This document shows positions 7,811 to 22,524 of a stretch of DNA of 64,000 bases, one piece after another. The notes beneath the pieces are model-generated. The model saw only the letters and a program-made list of their open reading frames with translations. It ran no database searches and was not told the DNA's origin. Origin of the DNA: Sphingomonas phyllosphaerae FA2 (lineage in GTDB: Bacteria; Pseudomonadota; Alphaproteobacteria; Sphingomonadales; Sphingomonadaceae); NCBI RefSeq assembly GCF_000427645.1, contig NZ_KE386571.1, forward strand, positions 682,001 to 746,000, in the 5' to 3' direction. A program made the position numbers and the translations under genes. The first letter of the stretch is position 1; each line of letters begins with the position of its first letter.

Positions 7811-10771
7811 ATGGGGGTAGACGTGGTTGGAGCGAAGAGGTGGCTGGTTTCGGCCGCGATCGGTGCGTTAGTGCTCGGCGGAGCAACGCCGGCGATGGCG
7901 CAGGTAACGGCAGACAATCAGGCGACGGCCGCAGGGTCCGATGTCGAAGGGGAAGGTGTCGTCGTAACCGGCACCCGCCTCGCGCAGCCGGGCGTGATGA
8001 GCAACAGCCCGATCACCACGGTCGACGCGGGCGAAATCCGCCTGCAGGGCGCCACCAACATCGAGAGCGTGCTGAATCGCCTGCCGCAGATCACGCCGGA
8101 CGCCAACGAGAACGTCTCGAACGGTTCGGACGGCACCGCCAAGGTCAACCTGCGCAATCTCGGCGCCAATCGTAACCTGACGCTGGTCAACGGGCAGCGC
8201 CTGTTGCCGATCCAGGCGACCGACCTGAACTTCATCCCGTCGTTCATGGTCAAGCGGATCGACGTGGTGACCGGCGGCGCGTCCGCGGTATACGGCTCGG
8301 ACGCGGTATCGGGCGTCATCAACTTCGTGCTGCGCGACGATCTGAACGGCGTGCTGGGCAACGTGCAATACGGTTTCTCCGCCCATCACAACGACAACAC
8401 CACCAATCGCGACCGGGTGGCCGGCGCCGGCTTCAACCGCGCGCCCGACACGCCGGTCGATGGGCAGCGCTTCGACGCGAACATCGCGATGGGCGCGAAT
8501 TTCGCGGACAATCGCGGCAATGTGACCGCCTATTTCGGCTATCGCGACGTGAAGCCGATCCTCCAGTACAATCGCGACGTTTCCGCTTGCGCGCTCGATC
8601 CGAACGGCGATCGGACCGCGTTGATTTGCGGTGGCTCGTCGAACAACGAATTCGGCCGTTTCACACCGCAGCGCGACGGTGCCGGCGACTTCAACAACAC
8701 CAAGGACGGCCAGAAGACGTGGGTGCCGTATGACAACAGCTTCCGCTACAATTATTCGCCGCTGAACTACTTCCAGCGCAACGACACGCGGATCACCGCC
8801 GGTGCGTTCGCGAAATATGAGGTGACCCCCGCCGTCGAGGTGTACGGCAGCTTCATGTTCATGGACGACCGCACCAATTCGCAGGTCGCGCCATCGGCGC
8901 TGTTCTACGGCTATGGCTATTCGGTGAATTGCGACAATCCGCTGATGAGCGCGCAGCAGGCCGGATTGCTCTGCGGCGACAATGCCGGAAAGAGCGTCAA
9001 TCAGGACACCTATATCGGTTACCGCCCGGTGGCCGCGCCCGCGCAGCCGCGGCGCGACGACCTGCGTCACACCGATTATCGCGTGACCGGCGGCGTGCGT
9101 GGCGAGATCGCCAAGGGTATCCGCTACGACGCGAACGCCTTGTTCTCGACCGTGATCTATAACGAGACCTATCAGAACGACATCGACCCGGCGCGTGCCA
9201 ATCGCGCCCTGAAGGTCAGCCTGGTCAACGGCGTGCCAACCTGTCAGTCGGTCATCGACAAGTCGGACCCGAGCTGCGTTCCGCTCAACGTCTTCCAATA
9301 TGGCGGGCCAACCGCCGAGGCGCTTGGCTATATCTACGCCCCGACAAGCACCGAAGGGCTGGACAAGGAGACGGTGCTGTCCGGCACGGTGACGTTCGAC
9401 GGCGGCGAATATGGCGCGAAGCTGCCTTGGGCGGACACCGGCATCGGCGTGGTGGTCGGCGTCGAGCATCGCCGTGAAAGTCTTGAGTTCAAGGCCGATG
9501 CGCTGGCGCTCGCCAAGGGCACCAAGGAGAATGCTGGCGCCTTCAACGTGACCGAAGGCTTCACAGAAGTGCGCGTGCCGTTGGTTGAGAACCGACCGTT
9601 CTTCGAGGAATTGTCGCTGACCGGTGGCTATCGTTTCTCCAAGTACAGCATCAATTCCAAGGGTATCTCGACCTACAAGGGCGAACTGGCATGGGCGCCG
9701 ACACGCGATCTGCGCCTGCGTGGCGGGTATAATCGGGCGATCCGCGCGCCGAACATCACCGAGCTGTACTCGCCGCAATACCCGGGCAACGTCGGAACGC
9801 AGGACCCGTGCGCCGGCGTCGTGGATAATGACCCGAAAACCACCTCGCCGACGGCAACCGCCGCCCAGTGCGCCCTCACTGGCGTGACGGCGGCGCAGTA
9901 CGGCCGCATTCCGGAATGTCCGAGCGAGCAGTGCACCGGCTTCTTCGGCGGCAATCCGGCGCTGAAGCCCGAGGTGGCGGATACTTATACCGCCGGTGTG
10001 GTGCTGACCCCGACCTTTGTGAGGGGGCTGACGCTGTCGGTCGATTACTACAACATCAAGGTGAAGAACTACATCAACTCCATCCCGATGCAGTTGACGA
10101 TCGACCAGTGCATCGGAACCGGCAATCCGTTCTTCTGCTCGCTGTTCAACCGCAATCCGCGCAACGGGGTGTTGTTCTCGGGAGACGCCAACACGGCGGG
10201 TTACGTCCTGTCGACGACGCAGAACACGGGCTCGCTGGCGACCAGCGGCATCGACTTCACCGCCGACTACACGTTCCGCACCGGCATCGGCGCGCTGAGC
10301 ACGAGCTTCGTCGGCACGTGGCTGCGTGACCTGACCACCGAACCGCTGCCGGGTCTCTCGTCCTATGACTGCAAGGGGCTATTCGGTGGCACCTGCGGCC
10401 AGCCGAACCCCGAATGGCGTCACCAGGCGCGCTTCACCTGGACCTCGCCGGACGACAAGGGGTCGATCTCGCTCAACTGGCGTTACATCGGCCCGACCAA
10501 GGTGTCGTTCAACGACAAGGCGCAGTTCCCGGGCAGCGCCACCTACGTCATCAACTCGCGCCTGCCGGTCGCCAATTACTTCGATCTGGCCGCCACGGCG
10601 ACCGTGACGAAGGAGCTGACGTTCCGCATCGGCGTGAACAACCTGCTGGATCGTGACCCACCTGCGATCGCCCAGGGCGTTTTGGCGTCGTTCGGTAATG
10701 GCAACACTTATCCCGGCGTGTACGACGTCGCCGGGCGCACCTTCTTCGTCGGCCTGTCGGCCGAGTTCTGA
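7811..10771 (+). CDS. TonB-dependent outer-membrane receptor
   Basis: A receptor of about 986 residues that would import a large solute across the outer membrane using TonB energy. After a signal peptide ending ATPAMAQ come a short TonB-box-like GVVVTGTRL, the plug domain (SPITTVDAGEIRLQGA, VNGQRLLP, GGASAVYGSDAVSGVINF) and a long beta-barrel ending in the aromatic residue of VGLSAEF. The start is uncertain: ATG 7811 is chosen, GTG 7823 and GTG 7769 are alternatives in the same frame. It heads an operon with a beta-galactosidase and a prolyl-type peptidase, so the cargo is probably a glycan or glycopeptide fragment rather than a siderophore. Confidence 0.92.
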   Translation: MGVDVVGAKRWLVSAAIGALVLGGATPAMAQVTADNQATAAGSDVEGEGVVVTGTRLAQPGVMSNSPITTVDAGEIRLQGATNIESVLNRLPQITPDANENVSNGSDGTAKVNLRNLGANRNLTLVNGQRLLPIQATDLNFIPSFMVKRIDVVTGGASAVYGSDAVSGVINFVLRDDLNGVLGNVQYGFSAHHNDNTTNRDRVAGAGFNRAPDTPVDGQRFDANIAMGANFADNRGNVTAYFGYRDVKPILQYNRDVSACALDPNGDRTALICGGSSNNEFGRFTPQRDGAGDFNNTKDGQKTWVPYDNSFRYNYSPLNYFQRNDTRITAGAFAKYEVTPAVEVYGSFMFMDDRTNSQVAPSALFYGYGYSVNCDNPLMSAQQAGLLCGDNAGKSVNQDTYIGYRPVAAPAQPRRDDLRHTDYRVTGGVRGEIAKGIRYDANALFSTVIYNETYQNDIDPARANRALKVSLVNGVPTCQSVIDKSDPSCVPLNVFQYGGPTAEALGYIYAPTSTEGLDKETVLSGTVTFDGGEYGAKLPWADTGIGVVVGVEHRRESLEFKADALALAKGTKENAGAFNVTEGFTEVRVPLVENRPFFEELSLTGGYRFSKYSINSKGISTYKGELAWAPTRDLRLRGGYNRAIRAPNITELYSPQYPGNVGTQDPCAGVVDNDPKTTSPTATAAQCALTGVTAAQYGRIPECPSEQCTGFFGGNPALKPEVADTYTAGVVLTPTFVRGLTLSVDYYNIKVKNYINSIPMQLTIDQCIGTGNPFFCSLFNRNPRNGVLFSGDANTAGYVLSTTQNTGSLATSGIDFTADYTFRTGIGALSTSFVGTWLRDLTTEPLPGLSSYDCKGLFGGTCGQPNPEWRHQARFTWTSPDDKGSISLNWRYIGPTKVSFNDKAQFPGSATYVINSRLPVANYFDLAATATVTKELTFRIGVNNLLDRDPPAIAQGVLASFGNGNTYPGVYDVAGRTFFVGLSAEF

Positions 10772-10780
10772 GGACGGTGA

Positions 10781-16176
<5,396 letters not shown>

Positions 16177-16195
16177 GCTCGCGGACAACGTCCTC

Positions 16196-16290
16196 GTCAT
16201 TCCCGCGGAGGCGGGAATCCAGACGCGCAGCTTTACGCTTGAGCCGCGGAGGTCAGAGGTTCTGGATCCCCGCCTCCGCGGGGATGACGG
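16196..16290. repeat. Intergenic palindrome, family A, copy 2
   Basis: Left arm GTCATTCCCGCGGAGGCGGG, right arm ending CGGGGATGACGG. It directly precedes a family B element in the gap between the convergent S9 peptidase and DUF5695-like genes, where it may also act in transcription termination. Confidence 0.9.
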
Positions 16291-16299
16291 TCCATTATC

Positions 16300-16380
16300 G
16301 TCATCCCGGACTTGATCCGGGATCCCGCTTTACCTGATCGGTCGAGAAGAAGCGGGCCCCCGGATCAAGTCCGGGGCGAC
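16300..16380. repeat. Intergenic palindrome, family B, copy 1
   Basis: GTCATCCCGGACTTGATCCG on the left is answered on the right by CGGATCAAGTCCGGGGCGAC. The core CCCGCTT...AAGCGGG also pairs. The element ends five bases before the last codon of the gene on the minus strand. Confidence 0.88.
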
Positions 16381-16385
16381 GGTGG

Positions 16386-19055
16386 TTAGCGGGGCGTGAG
16401 AGTCACGGTGGTGGCGGCCGGGGAAAGCGCGATCGTCGTGAAGCCGGCTTCCGGCTTGCCCTTGTCGATCGTGTAGGGCGCGCCGCCTGCCGGTGCTTCC
16501 ACCGACACCTGCGCGGCCGGTGTCGTCGCGGTCGCCGGGTCGAGCGTCAGTTCGATGCGGCGGGTCGCCGGCACCCAGCGCGCCTTCGCGATCGTGCCCG
16601 CCGCCAGCGTGATCCACTGCCCGGCCGGCGCGACGAACAGTCGCGTGCGTGCGCCGTCGTGGGGTGCGATCTCGACCGCCGCACCGTCCTCGCGCACCGT
16701 GCCGCCGAAGCCGAGCCAGCCGAACGTGGCGTCCTTCACCAGATAGGTCGCCGCGGCATAGGCATGGCCGAAATAGCCCATGCCGTAGTCGCCGGTGTAC
16801 GCGTCCCAGCGCATCATATCGGGTTCGGAGTGGAACGCCGCCGAGGCGAAGCCCTCTCGGTCAATGTTGGTGATGCCGCCCATGAAGCCGCCATAGGCGA
16901 CGCGCAGCAAATGGAGGTCGGCGGGATCGCGGCGATAGGCGTCGAACAGCGGGACCGCGTTCAGCGCCGAGCCGTAATGGTGGATCTGCCGCTCGATCCT
17001 TTTGACCTTGCCGCCGTACAGGAAGTCCCAATAACGGCGCGCATTGCCGTTATAGCCCCAGTGCGGGATCGTCGGATCGTAGCCGAGGATCACCTCGCGC
17101 GTGACCGCCGCCTCCTTAGGATGGTTGAAATAGCGCATCCACGCATAGACTTCGGGCTGGCCGGTCGAATCCCACGCCATCTCGCTGCCGAACGGATAAG
17201 CGAGCGTGCGCCAGTGATCGGCGCGCGCCTTCATCAGCCCCTCGACTTCGTTCGCCTGCGCGGTCAGCCCCTCGCGCTTCAGGTCCAGCAGGATTTCGAG
17301 GAAGATCTCGCCCTCCATCTGCCCGAATTGCGCATAATGCGGCGCGTCGCGCATCATCGCGACAGTCGTGCGATAGGCATGGTCGAGATAGAAGCGCCAG
17401 TCGTGGCGCGTGACGAGGCCGGCGTGATGGCGCGCGAGCCGGTACAGCACCCAATGGCCGATCGCGACGTGCGGATAATTGTACGAGCGGCCGAGATCGT
17501 CGGCTTGCTTCTTGTCCCACGACGCCCAGGTCGACCAGTCGATGCCCTTGTCGTAATAGGAACCGAACGTCTTGGGATCGTAGTAGAACAGGCTCTTCTT
17601 CACGCCGCCGTCCGAGGACTGCAACTTGGGCAGCACGGTCTCGTCGACCATCCGCTCCAGCTTGGCAACCTCGCCGGCATCGGGATTGTCGAGCTGCTTC
17701 ATCGTCGCGGCGACCCACGCCCCGCCGCCGCCCTCGTCGCTCATCCCCGCGATCCAGACGCGCTGGTCCTGCGAGACGATCTTGTTCGCCTCCCGGTCAT
17801 AGGTGAGGATCGAGGGTGCGCGGTGGAACGGGTCGGCGGCGTCGTCGAACCATTGCCGCGTGGTGCTGAAGCGGCCGAGGTCGGCGGCAACCTGCGCGAG
17901 CGGCTTGGTGACGTAGTAATGAACGCTCTGCACGCTGCCATCGGCATAAGTGATCGCAACCCGCGCGCGGCCCCAGCCGGTGCCGGTGACGCGCCAGCGG
18001 TTCCAGCCCGGCGGCCCCGCCACCTTGGTGAGCGTCAGCGCATCGGCAGGCGTGACCTTGACGTCGCGCACGGCTTGTGCGGCGCGGACGAACAGGTCGG
18101 CCGGGCTGTCGTTGGGGACGACATAACCGGGGATCCCGACCGCGACCGGGCGGCGCTCGGCTTGCAGGGTCGCCTCGATCCCACGGATCGACGGCGCGGC
18201 GACCAGGCGCACGCCGAACGTGCGCTGTTCGCCGGGCGCGAGCGTGAAGCCGGTGGCGGGGTTCCACGGTTGCCCCTTGTCGGCCATGGCGCTGCTCGCG
18301 ACCATCCAGTCGTAGAAGCCCTCGAACGTCTGCTGGCGCTGCGTGCGATCGGTGAAGACCGGGCTGGCGGACTTGCGCCGCGCGTCGTCGAGGATGCGAT
18401 ATTGTTCGAGCGGGGTGCGGCCGTCGGGGAGCACTAGCAGCGCCGGTCCCTTGCCGTTGAGCCGCGTGACCTGAAGATAGCCGGCGTCATTGCCGATATA
18501 CGGATCGACGAAGCTCGCCTGTGCGTGCGCCTGTTCGAGCGAGCGGTCGGTGATGATATTGTCGAACACCATCGGCATTCCGAGCGCGCCGATCTCGACC
18601 GGCGTGGTGCCGCGGTTGGAGAGCGTGAAGCGCAACACCGGCGCGCCCTTGTCGCGCAGCCATGTGCGTTCGACGGTGAGCGGGAAGCCCTCGCCCATCG
18701 TCGCGGTGATGTCGGCGCGCGCGATGACATTGCCGGTGGCGGCGAGTGCGCGAACGGGCACGCGGTGCTGCGCCGAGGAGAAGTCGCGCCATGCGCCGTC
18801 CGTCCCGCGCACGCGCAGGTGGAGGTCGCCGATCTGGTTGAAGCCATCGCCGCTGCGGGTCGCGGCGCGGCCGCTCGGCACGAAGTCGAAGCCCGGCTCC
18901 GCGCGGGGCGACAAGGTGCGCAACGTCTGGCTCGCCGGATCGAGCGTGAGCGTCAGAGCGCCACCCGTGTCACCGGTTTTACGCGCCGGTGCCGCATGGA
19001 GCAGCGCGCCGCTCGCCAGCGCAGCGCCCGCAAGATAGAAAGCCAGCCGTCGCAT
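16386..19055 (-). CDS. Large secreted DUF5695-like protein, candidate glycan-active enzyme
   Basis: An 889-residue protein with a signal peptide (LAFYLAGAALASGALLHAAP) and no membrane helix afterwards. I recognise it only as resembling the DUF5695 family, seen in glycan-degrading bacteria. The first part looks like a beta-sandwich (LTLTLDPASQTLRTLSP). The middle and end look like a helical barrel rich in W, Y and H (HVAIGHWVLYRLARHHAG, GYFGHAYAAATYLV), which resembles toroidal glycosidases. It is transcribed away from GH127 and shares with it a 75-base spacer that holds the GntR-like site at 19106. Activity on arabinose- or galactose-containing chains is possible, but no catalytic residue can be named. 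Confidence 0.65.
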   Translation of the reverse strand: MRRLAFYLAGAALASGALLHAAPARKTGDTGGALTLTLDPASQTLRTLSPRAEPGFDFVPSGRAATRSGDGFNQIGDLHLRVRGTDGAWRDFSSAQHRVPVRALAATGNVIARADITATMGEGFPLTVERTWLRDKGAPVLRFTLSNRGTTPVEIGALGMPMVFDNIITDRSLEQAHAQASFVDPYIGNDAGYLQVTRLNGKGPALLVLPDGRTPLEQYRILDDARRKSASPVFTDRTQRQQTFEGFYDWMVASSAMADKGQPWNPATGFTLAPGEQRTFGVRLVAAPSIRGIEATLQAERRPVAVGIPGYVVPNDSPADLFVRAAQAVRDVKVTPADALTLTKVAGPPGWNRWRVTGTGWGRARVAITYADGSVQSVHYYVTKPLAQVAADLGRFSTTRQWFDDAADPFHRAPSILTYDREANKIVSQDQRVWIAGMSDEGGGGAWVAATMKQLDNPDAGEVAKLERMVDETVLPKLQSSDGGVKKSLFYYDPKTFGSYYDKGIDWSTWASWDKKQADDLGRSYNYPHVAIGHWVLYRLARHHAGLVTRHDWRFYLDHAYRTTVAMMRDAPHYAQFGQMEGEIFLEILLDLKREGLTAQANEVEGLMKARADHWRTLAYPFGSEMAWDSTGQPEVYAWMRYFNHPKEAAVTREVILGYDPTIPHWGYNGNARRYWDFLYGGKVKRIERQIHHYGSALNAVPLFDAYRRDPADLHLLRVAYGGFMGGITNIDREGFASAAFHSEPDMMRWDAYTGDYGMGYFGHAYAAATYLVKDATFGWLGFGGTVREDGAAVEIAPHDGARTRLFVAPAGQWITLAAGTIAKARWVPATRRIELTLDPATATTPAAQVSVEAPAGGAPYTIDKGKPEAGFTTIALSPAATTVTLTPR

Positions 19056-19083
19056 CGCTCACCCTTTTTTTGTCGCGGTTCGA

Positions 19084-19119
19084 TTGACTTCGTACCAGCG
19101 AGACGTATCGTATACAATA
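19084..19119. promoter_or_regulatory. Divergent promoter region with putative GntR operator
   Basis: TATCGTATACAATA at 19106-19119 contains the GTATAC core and repeats the motif found at 2018. On the plus strand TTGACT at 19084-19089 with TATCGT at 19106-19111 (16-base spacer) makes a reasonable promoter for GH127, overlapped by the motif. The DUF5695-like gene starts about 50 bases away on the other strand, so one site could control both genes. Confidence 0.55.
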
Positions 19120-19135
19120 TTCCGGGGAGATGGAA

Positions 19136-21502
19136 ATGATTGTTGGCCGTCGCGCGTTCCTGATGTCCTCGGCGACGTTGCCGATGCTGGCCGTGCCGGC
19201 TGCGGCGCAGGCGGGGGCGGGGCTGCCCGCCACGGCCAAGGCGTTTCCGCTGTCCGCGGTGCGGTTGCGGCCATCGGACTATGCGCGCGCGGTCGAGGTC
19301 AACCGCGCCTATCTGCTGCGACTATCACCGGATCGGCTGCTGCACAATTACCATCAGTTTGCGGGGTTGTCGCCGAAGGGCGAGGTCTATGGCGGGTGGG
19401 AGAGCGATACGATCGCGGGCCACACGCTGGGCCATTATCTGTCCGCGCTGGCGTTGATGCACGCGCAAACCGGCTGCACCGACTGTGTCGAACGCGCTAA
19501 TTACATCCTCGGTGAACTGGCGCGCTGTCAGGCGGCGCATGGCGACGGCTATGTCGCGGGCTTCTCGCGCAAGCGCAAGGACGGCACGGTTGTCAACGGC
19601 AAGGAGATCTTCCCCGAGATCATGCGCGGCGAGATCCGCTCGGCCGGGTTCGATCTCAACGGCTGCTGGGTGCCCTATTACAACTGGCACAAGCTCTACA
19701 CCGGGCTGTTCGACATCGTCGACCATATCGGTCCCAACGAGCAGGCGATGGCGATCGCGGTTGGGCTGGGCGGCTATATCGAGCGCGTCTTCGCCAGCTT
19801 GAACGACGAGCAGGTGCAGGTGATGCTGGCGTGCGAATATGGCGGGCTCAACGAGAGCTTCGCCGAGCTGCACGCGCGCACCGGCGATGCGCGCTGGCTG
19901 CGGCTCGCCAAGCGCATCTACGACAAGCGGAACCTCGATCCGCTGACCCAGAAGCGCGACCAACTCGCGAACTTCCACGCCAATACGCAAGTGCCCAAGC
20001 TGATCGGGCTGGCGCGGCTGCACGAGATCACGGGCAAACCCGAGCAGGCGACCGCGGCGCGCTTCTTCTGGGAGCAGGTGACGCGGCATCACAGCTATGT
20101 CATCGGCGGCAATGCCGACCGCGAATATTTCAGCGGTGCGGACACGATCGCGCAGCACATCACCGACCAGACGTGCGAGAGCTGCAACACCTATAATATG
20201 CTCAAGCTGACGCGGCATCTGTTCGCGTGGCAGCCCGATGGCGCGCTGTTCGATTTCTACGAGCGTGCGCACCTCAACCACATCATGGCGCATCAGGAGC
20301 CGGTCAACGGCGGTTTCACCTACATGATGCCGCTGATGTCGGGGGCGAAGCGCGCCTATTCTGAGCGCGAGGGTGAGGAATTCTGGTGCTGCGTCGGGAC
20401 GGGCATGGAGAGCCATTCCAAGCACGGCGAGAGCATCTTCTGGAGCGGCGACGACACGCTGATCGTCAACCTCTACATCCCCGCCGACGCGACGTGGAAG
20501 GAACGCGACGCGACGCTGGGGCTCGACACCGTCTATCCGTTCGACGGCGAAGCGACGCTGACCTTTACGAAGCTGGGCAAGGCGGGACGCTTCCCGGTCG
20601 CGCTGCGCGTGCCGGGCTGGGCAAAAGGGCATGAGGTGCTGGTCAACGGCAAGCCCGCCGACGCGACGCAGGCGGGCGGCTATGCGATCGTCACCCGCCG
20701 CTGGAAGGCGGGCGACAGTGTGACGATCCGGCTGCCGCTCGATCTGCGGCTGGAAGCTACGCCGGGTGACGAACAGACGATCGCGGTGCTGCGCGGACCG
20801 CTGGTGCTCGCCGCCGATCTGGGGCGTGCCGATGGAGACTGGGATCATCCCGAGCCGGCAATGGTCGGGCAGGATCTGCTCGCCGCCTTCCATCCGGTGG
20901 ATGAGGAGAGCGCGCAATATGCGACGACCGGGCTGATCCGTCCGGCCGACCTGTCCTTCGTGCCGTTCTACCGCCAGTACGACCGGCGCAGCGCGGTGTA
21001 TTTCAAGCGCTTCACCGATGCGCAGTGGAAGGTGGAGGAGGCCGCGTTCCTCGCCGAGCAGGTACGGCAGAAGGATCTGGCGGCGCGTTCGGTGGACGTG
21101 ATGCACCTCGGCGAGATGCAGCCGGAGCGCGATCATAACCTGACGTCGGAGATTTCTTACCCGCTCGCCTATCGCGGACGGAACGGGCGCGACGCGCGGA
21201 CGGGCGGGTTCTTCGAGTTCACTATGGCGGTGAAGCCGGGTCCGCTGGTGTTGCAGGCGACCTATTGGGGGGACGAGCGCAAGCGGACATTCGACATTCT
21301 GGTCGACAATCAGCGCATCGCCACGCAGACGCTGGATACCGACAAGCCGGGCGCGTTCTTCGATGTCGACTATCCGGTTCCCGAGGCGCTGACCAAGGGC
21401 AAGTCGAAGGTCCGGGTACGCTTCGTGCCGCATGACAAGAACACCGCCGGGCCGGTGTTCGGGGTACGGCTGTTCACCGCAAAGCAGGAGCCGCGTGCAT
21501 GA
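19136..21502 (+). CDS. GH127 beta-L-arabinofuranosidase (DUF1680 family)
   Basis: A 788-residue enzyme of the family typified by HypBA1, which removes beta-L-arabinofuranose from the short arabinosides attached to hydroxyproline in extensin-type plant proteins. All four expected zinc/catalytic residues are present: E348 and C350 in TCESCNTYN, and C418-C419 in WCCVGTGMES, where the first Cys of the pair is the nucleophile in characterised members. The N-terminus VGRRAFLMSSATLP followed by VPAAAQA is a Tat-type signal, which fits export of a folded metalloenzyme. ATG 19136 has six bases after GGGGAG, whereas ATG 19130 directly abuts it. The stop overlaps the next start (ATGA). Confidence 0.92.
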   Translation: MIVGRRAFLMSSATLPMLAVPAAAQAGAGLPATAKAFPLSAVRLRPSDYARAVEVNRAYLLRLSPDRLLHNYHQFAGLSPKGEVYGGWESDTIAGHTLGHYLSALALMHAQTGCTDCVERANYILGELARCQAAHGDGYVAGFSRKRKDGTVVNGKEIFPEIMRGEIRSAGFDLNGCWVPYYNWHKLYTGLFDIVDHIGPNEQAMAIAVGLGGYIERVFASLNDEQVQVMLACEYGGLNESFAELHARTGDARWLRLAKRIYDKRNLDPLTQKRDQLANFHANTQVPKLIGLARLHEITGKPEQATAARFFWEQVTRHHSYVIGGNADREYFSGADTIAQHITDQTCESCNTYNMLKLTRHLFAWQPDGALFDFYERAHLNHIMAHQEPVNGGFTYMMPLMSGAKRAYSEREGEEFWCCVGTGMESHSKHGESIFWSGDDTLIVNLYIPADATWKERDATLGLDTVYPFDGEATLTFTKLGKAGRFPVALRVPGWAKGHEVLVNGKPADATQAGGYAIVTRRWKAGDSVTIRLPLDLRLEATPGDEQTIAVLRGPLVLAADLGRADGDWDHPEPAMVGQDLLAAFHPVDEESAQYATTGLIRPADLSFVPFYRQYDRRSAVYFKRFTDAQWKVEEAAFLAEQVRQKDLAARSVDVMHLGEMQPERDHNLTSEISYPLAYRGRNGRDARTGGFFEFTMAVKPGPLVLQATYWGDERKRTFDILVDNQRIATQTLDTDKPGAFFDVDYPVPEALTKGKSKVRVRFVPHDKNTAGPVFGVRLFTAKQEPRA

Positions 21503-22524
21503 GTGACGGACAGGTCCGGATGACGCTCGACGAGGTGCGCGATTATGCGCGTGCCACGCTGACGCGCGTCGGGCTGGCGCCGGCGCATGTCGCGGCGGTC
21601 GCGGAGACGATCGTCGCCGGGGAGCGCGACGGGTGCGGGGCGCATGGCCTGTACCGGTTGCTGGTCGCGGCGCATTCGGTGGCGACCGGGGTGGTGGTGC
21701 CCGATGCGGTGCCGGTGCTTGAGCAGCGCGCGAGCGGCGTGGTGCGGGTCGACGGCAAGGGCGGGTTCGCGCAACTAGCGTTCGAAACCGGACGCGCGGC
21801 ACTGGTCGCGGCGACACGCGCCAACGGCATCGCCGCACTCGCGATCAACAATGTCGTCCATTTCGCGGCGCTATGGCCCGAGATCGAGGCGCTGGTCGAG
21901 GAAGGGCTGGTCGCGCTGGCGGTGACGCCCAATCATGCGTGGGTCGCGCCGGCCGGGGGCACGCAGCCGGTGTTCGGGACCAACCCGATCGCGTTCGGCT
22001 GGCCGCGCACGGACAAGGCGCCGTTCGTGTTCGACTTCGCGACCAGCGCGGTGGCGCGCGGCGAGATCGAATTGCACCGCCGCGCGGGCAAGCCGGTGCC
22101 GGCCGACTGGGGCCATGCGCCGGACGGCAGCGACACGACCGACGCCGCCGCGGTGCTGGCGGGCGCGATGCGGACGTTCGGCGGGCACAAGGGTTCGGCA
22201 CTGGCGCTGATGGTCGAATTGCTTGCCGGGCCGCTGATCGGTGATCTGACCAGCGCGGAATCGATCGCCTGGGATGCCGGGCGCAAGGGTTCGCCGCTTG
22301 GGGGCGAGTTGATCCTCGCGCTCGATCCGGCCGGGTTCCTCGGCGCGGCGGCGGCCGACCATCTCGCGCGTGCCGAGACGGTGTTCGCGGCGATCGAGGG
22401 GCAGGAGGCACGGGTTTCGGGCGCACGGCGGCACAAGCTGCGCCCCGTCAGCGCGCGAGAGGGCGTATTGATCTCGCGCCAATTGCTCGACGATATCGAC
22501 GAAGTGACGAAGGAGAAGGCATGA
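21499..22524 (+). CDS. Ldh-family oxidoreductase, probable pyrroline/piperideine-2-carboxylate reductase
   Basis: A 341-residue NAD(P)H enzyme of the malate/L-lactate dehydrogenase-like family (not the Rossmann lactate dehydrogenases). The N-terminal GERDGCGAHGLYR and the later FGGHKGSALALMVELLAGPL resemble the branch that reduces delta-1-pyrroline-2-carboxylate or delta-1-piperideine-2-carboxylate to L-proline or L-pipecolate. That activity is used in trans-3-hydroxyproline and D-proline metabolism. It overlaps the upstream GH127 and the downstream DUF885 gene by four bases each, so it belongs to the glycosidase operon. A ureidoglycolate- or sulfolactate-type dehydrogenase is the alternative. 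No export signal is present. Confidence 0.78.
   Translation: MSDGQVRMTLDEVRDYARATLTRVGLAPAHVAAVAETIVAGERDGCGAHGLYRLLVAAHSVATGVVVPDAVPVLEQRASGVVRVDGKGGFAQLAFETGRAALVAATRANGIAALAINNVVHFAALWPEIEALVEEGLVALAVTPNHAWVAPAGGTQPVFGTNPIAFGWPRTDKAPFVFDFATSAVARGEIELHRRAGKPVPADWGHAPDGSDTTDAAAVLAGAMRTFGGHKGSALALMVELLAGPLIGDLTSAESIAWDAGRKGSPLGGELILALDPAGFLGAAAADHLARAETVFAAIEGQEARVSGARRHKLRPVSAREGVLISRQLLDDIDEVTKEKA

Noticed and set aside
19325..21838. An 837-codon frame on the minus strand opposite GH127
   Set aside because: Same shadow pattern; the opposite strand encodes all GH127 active-site residues.
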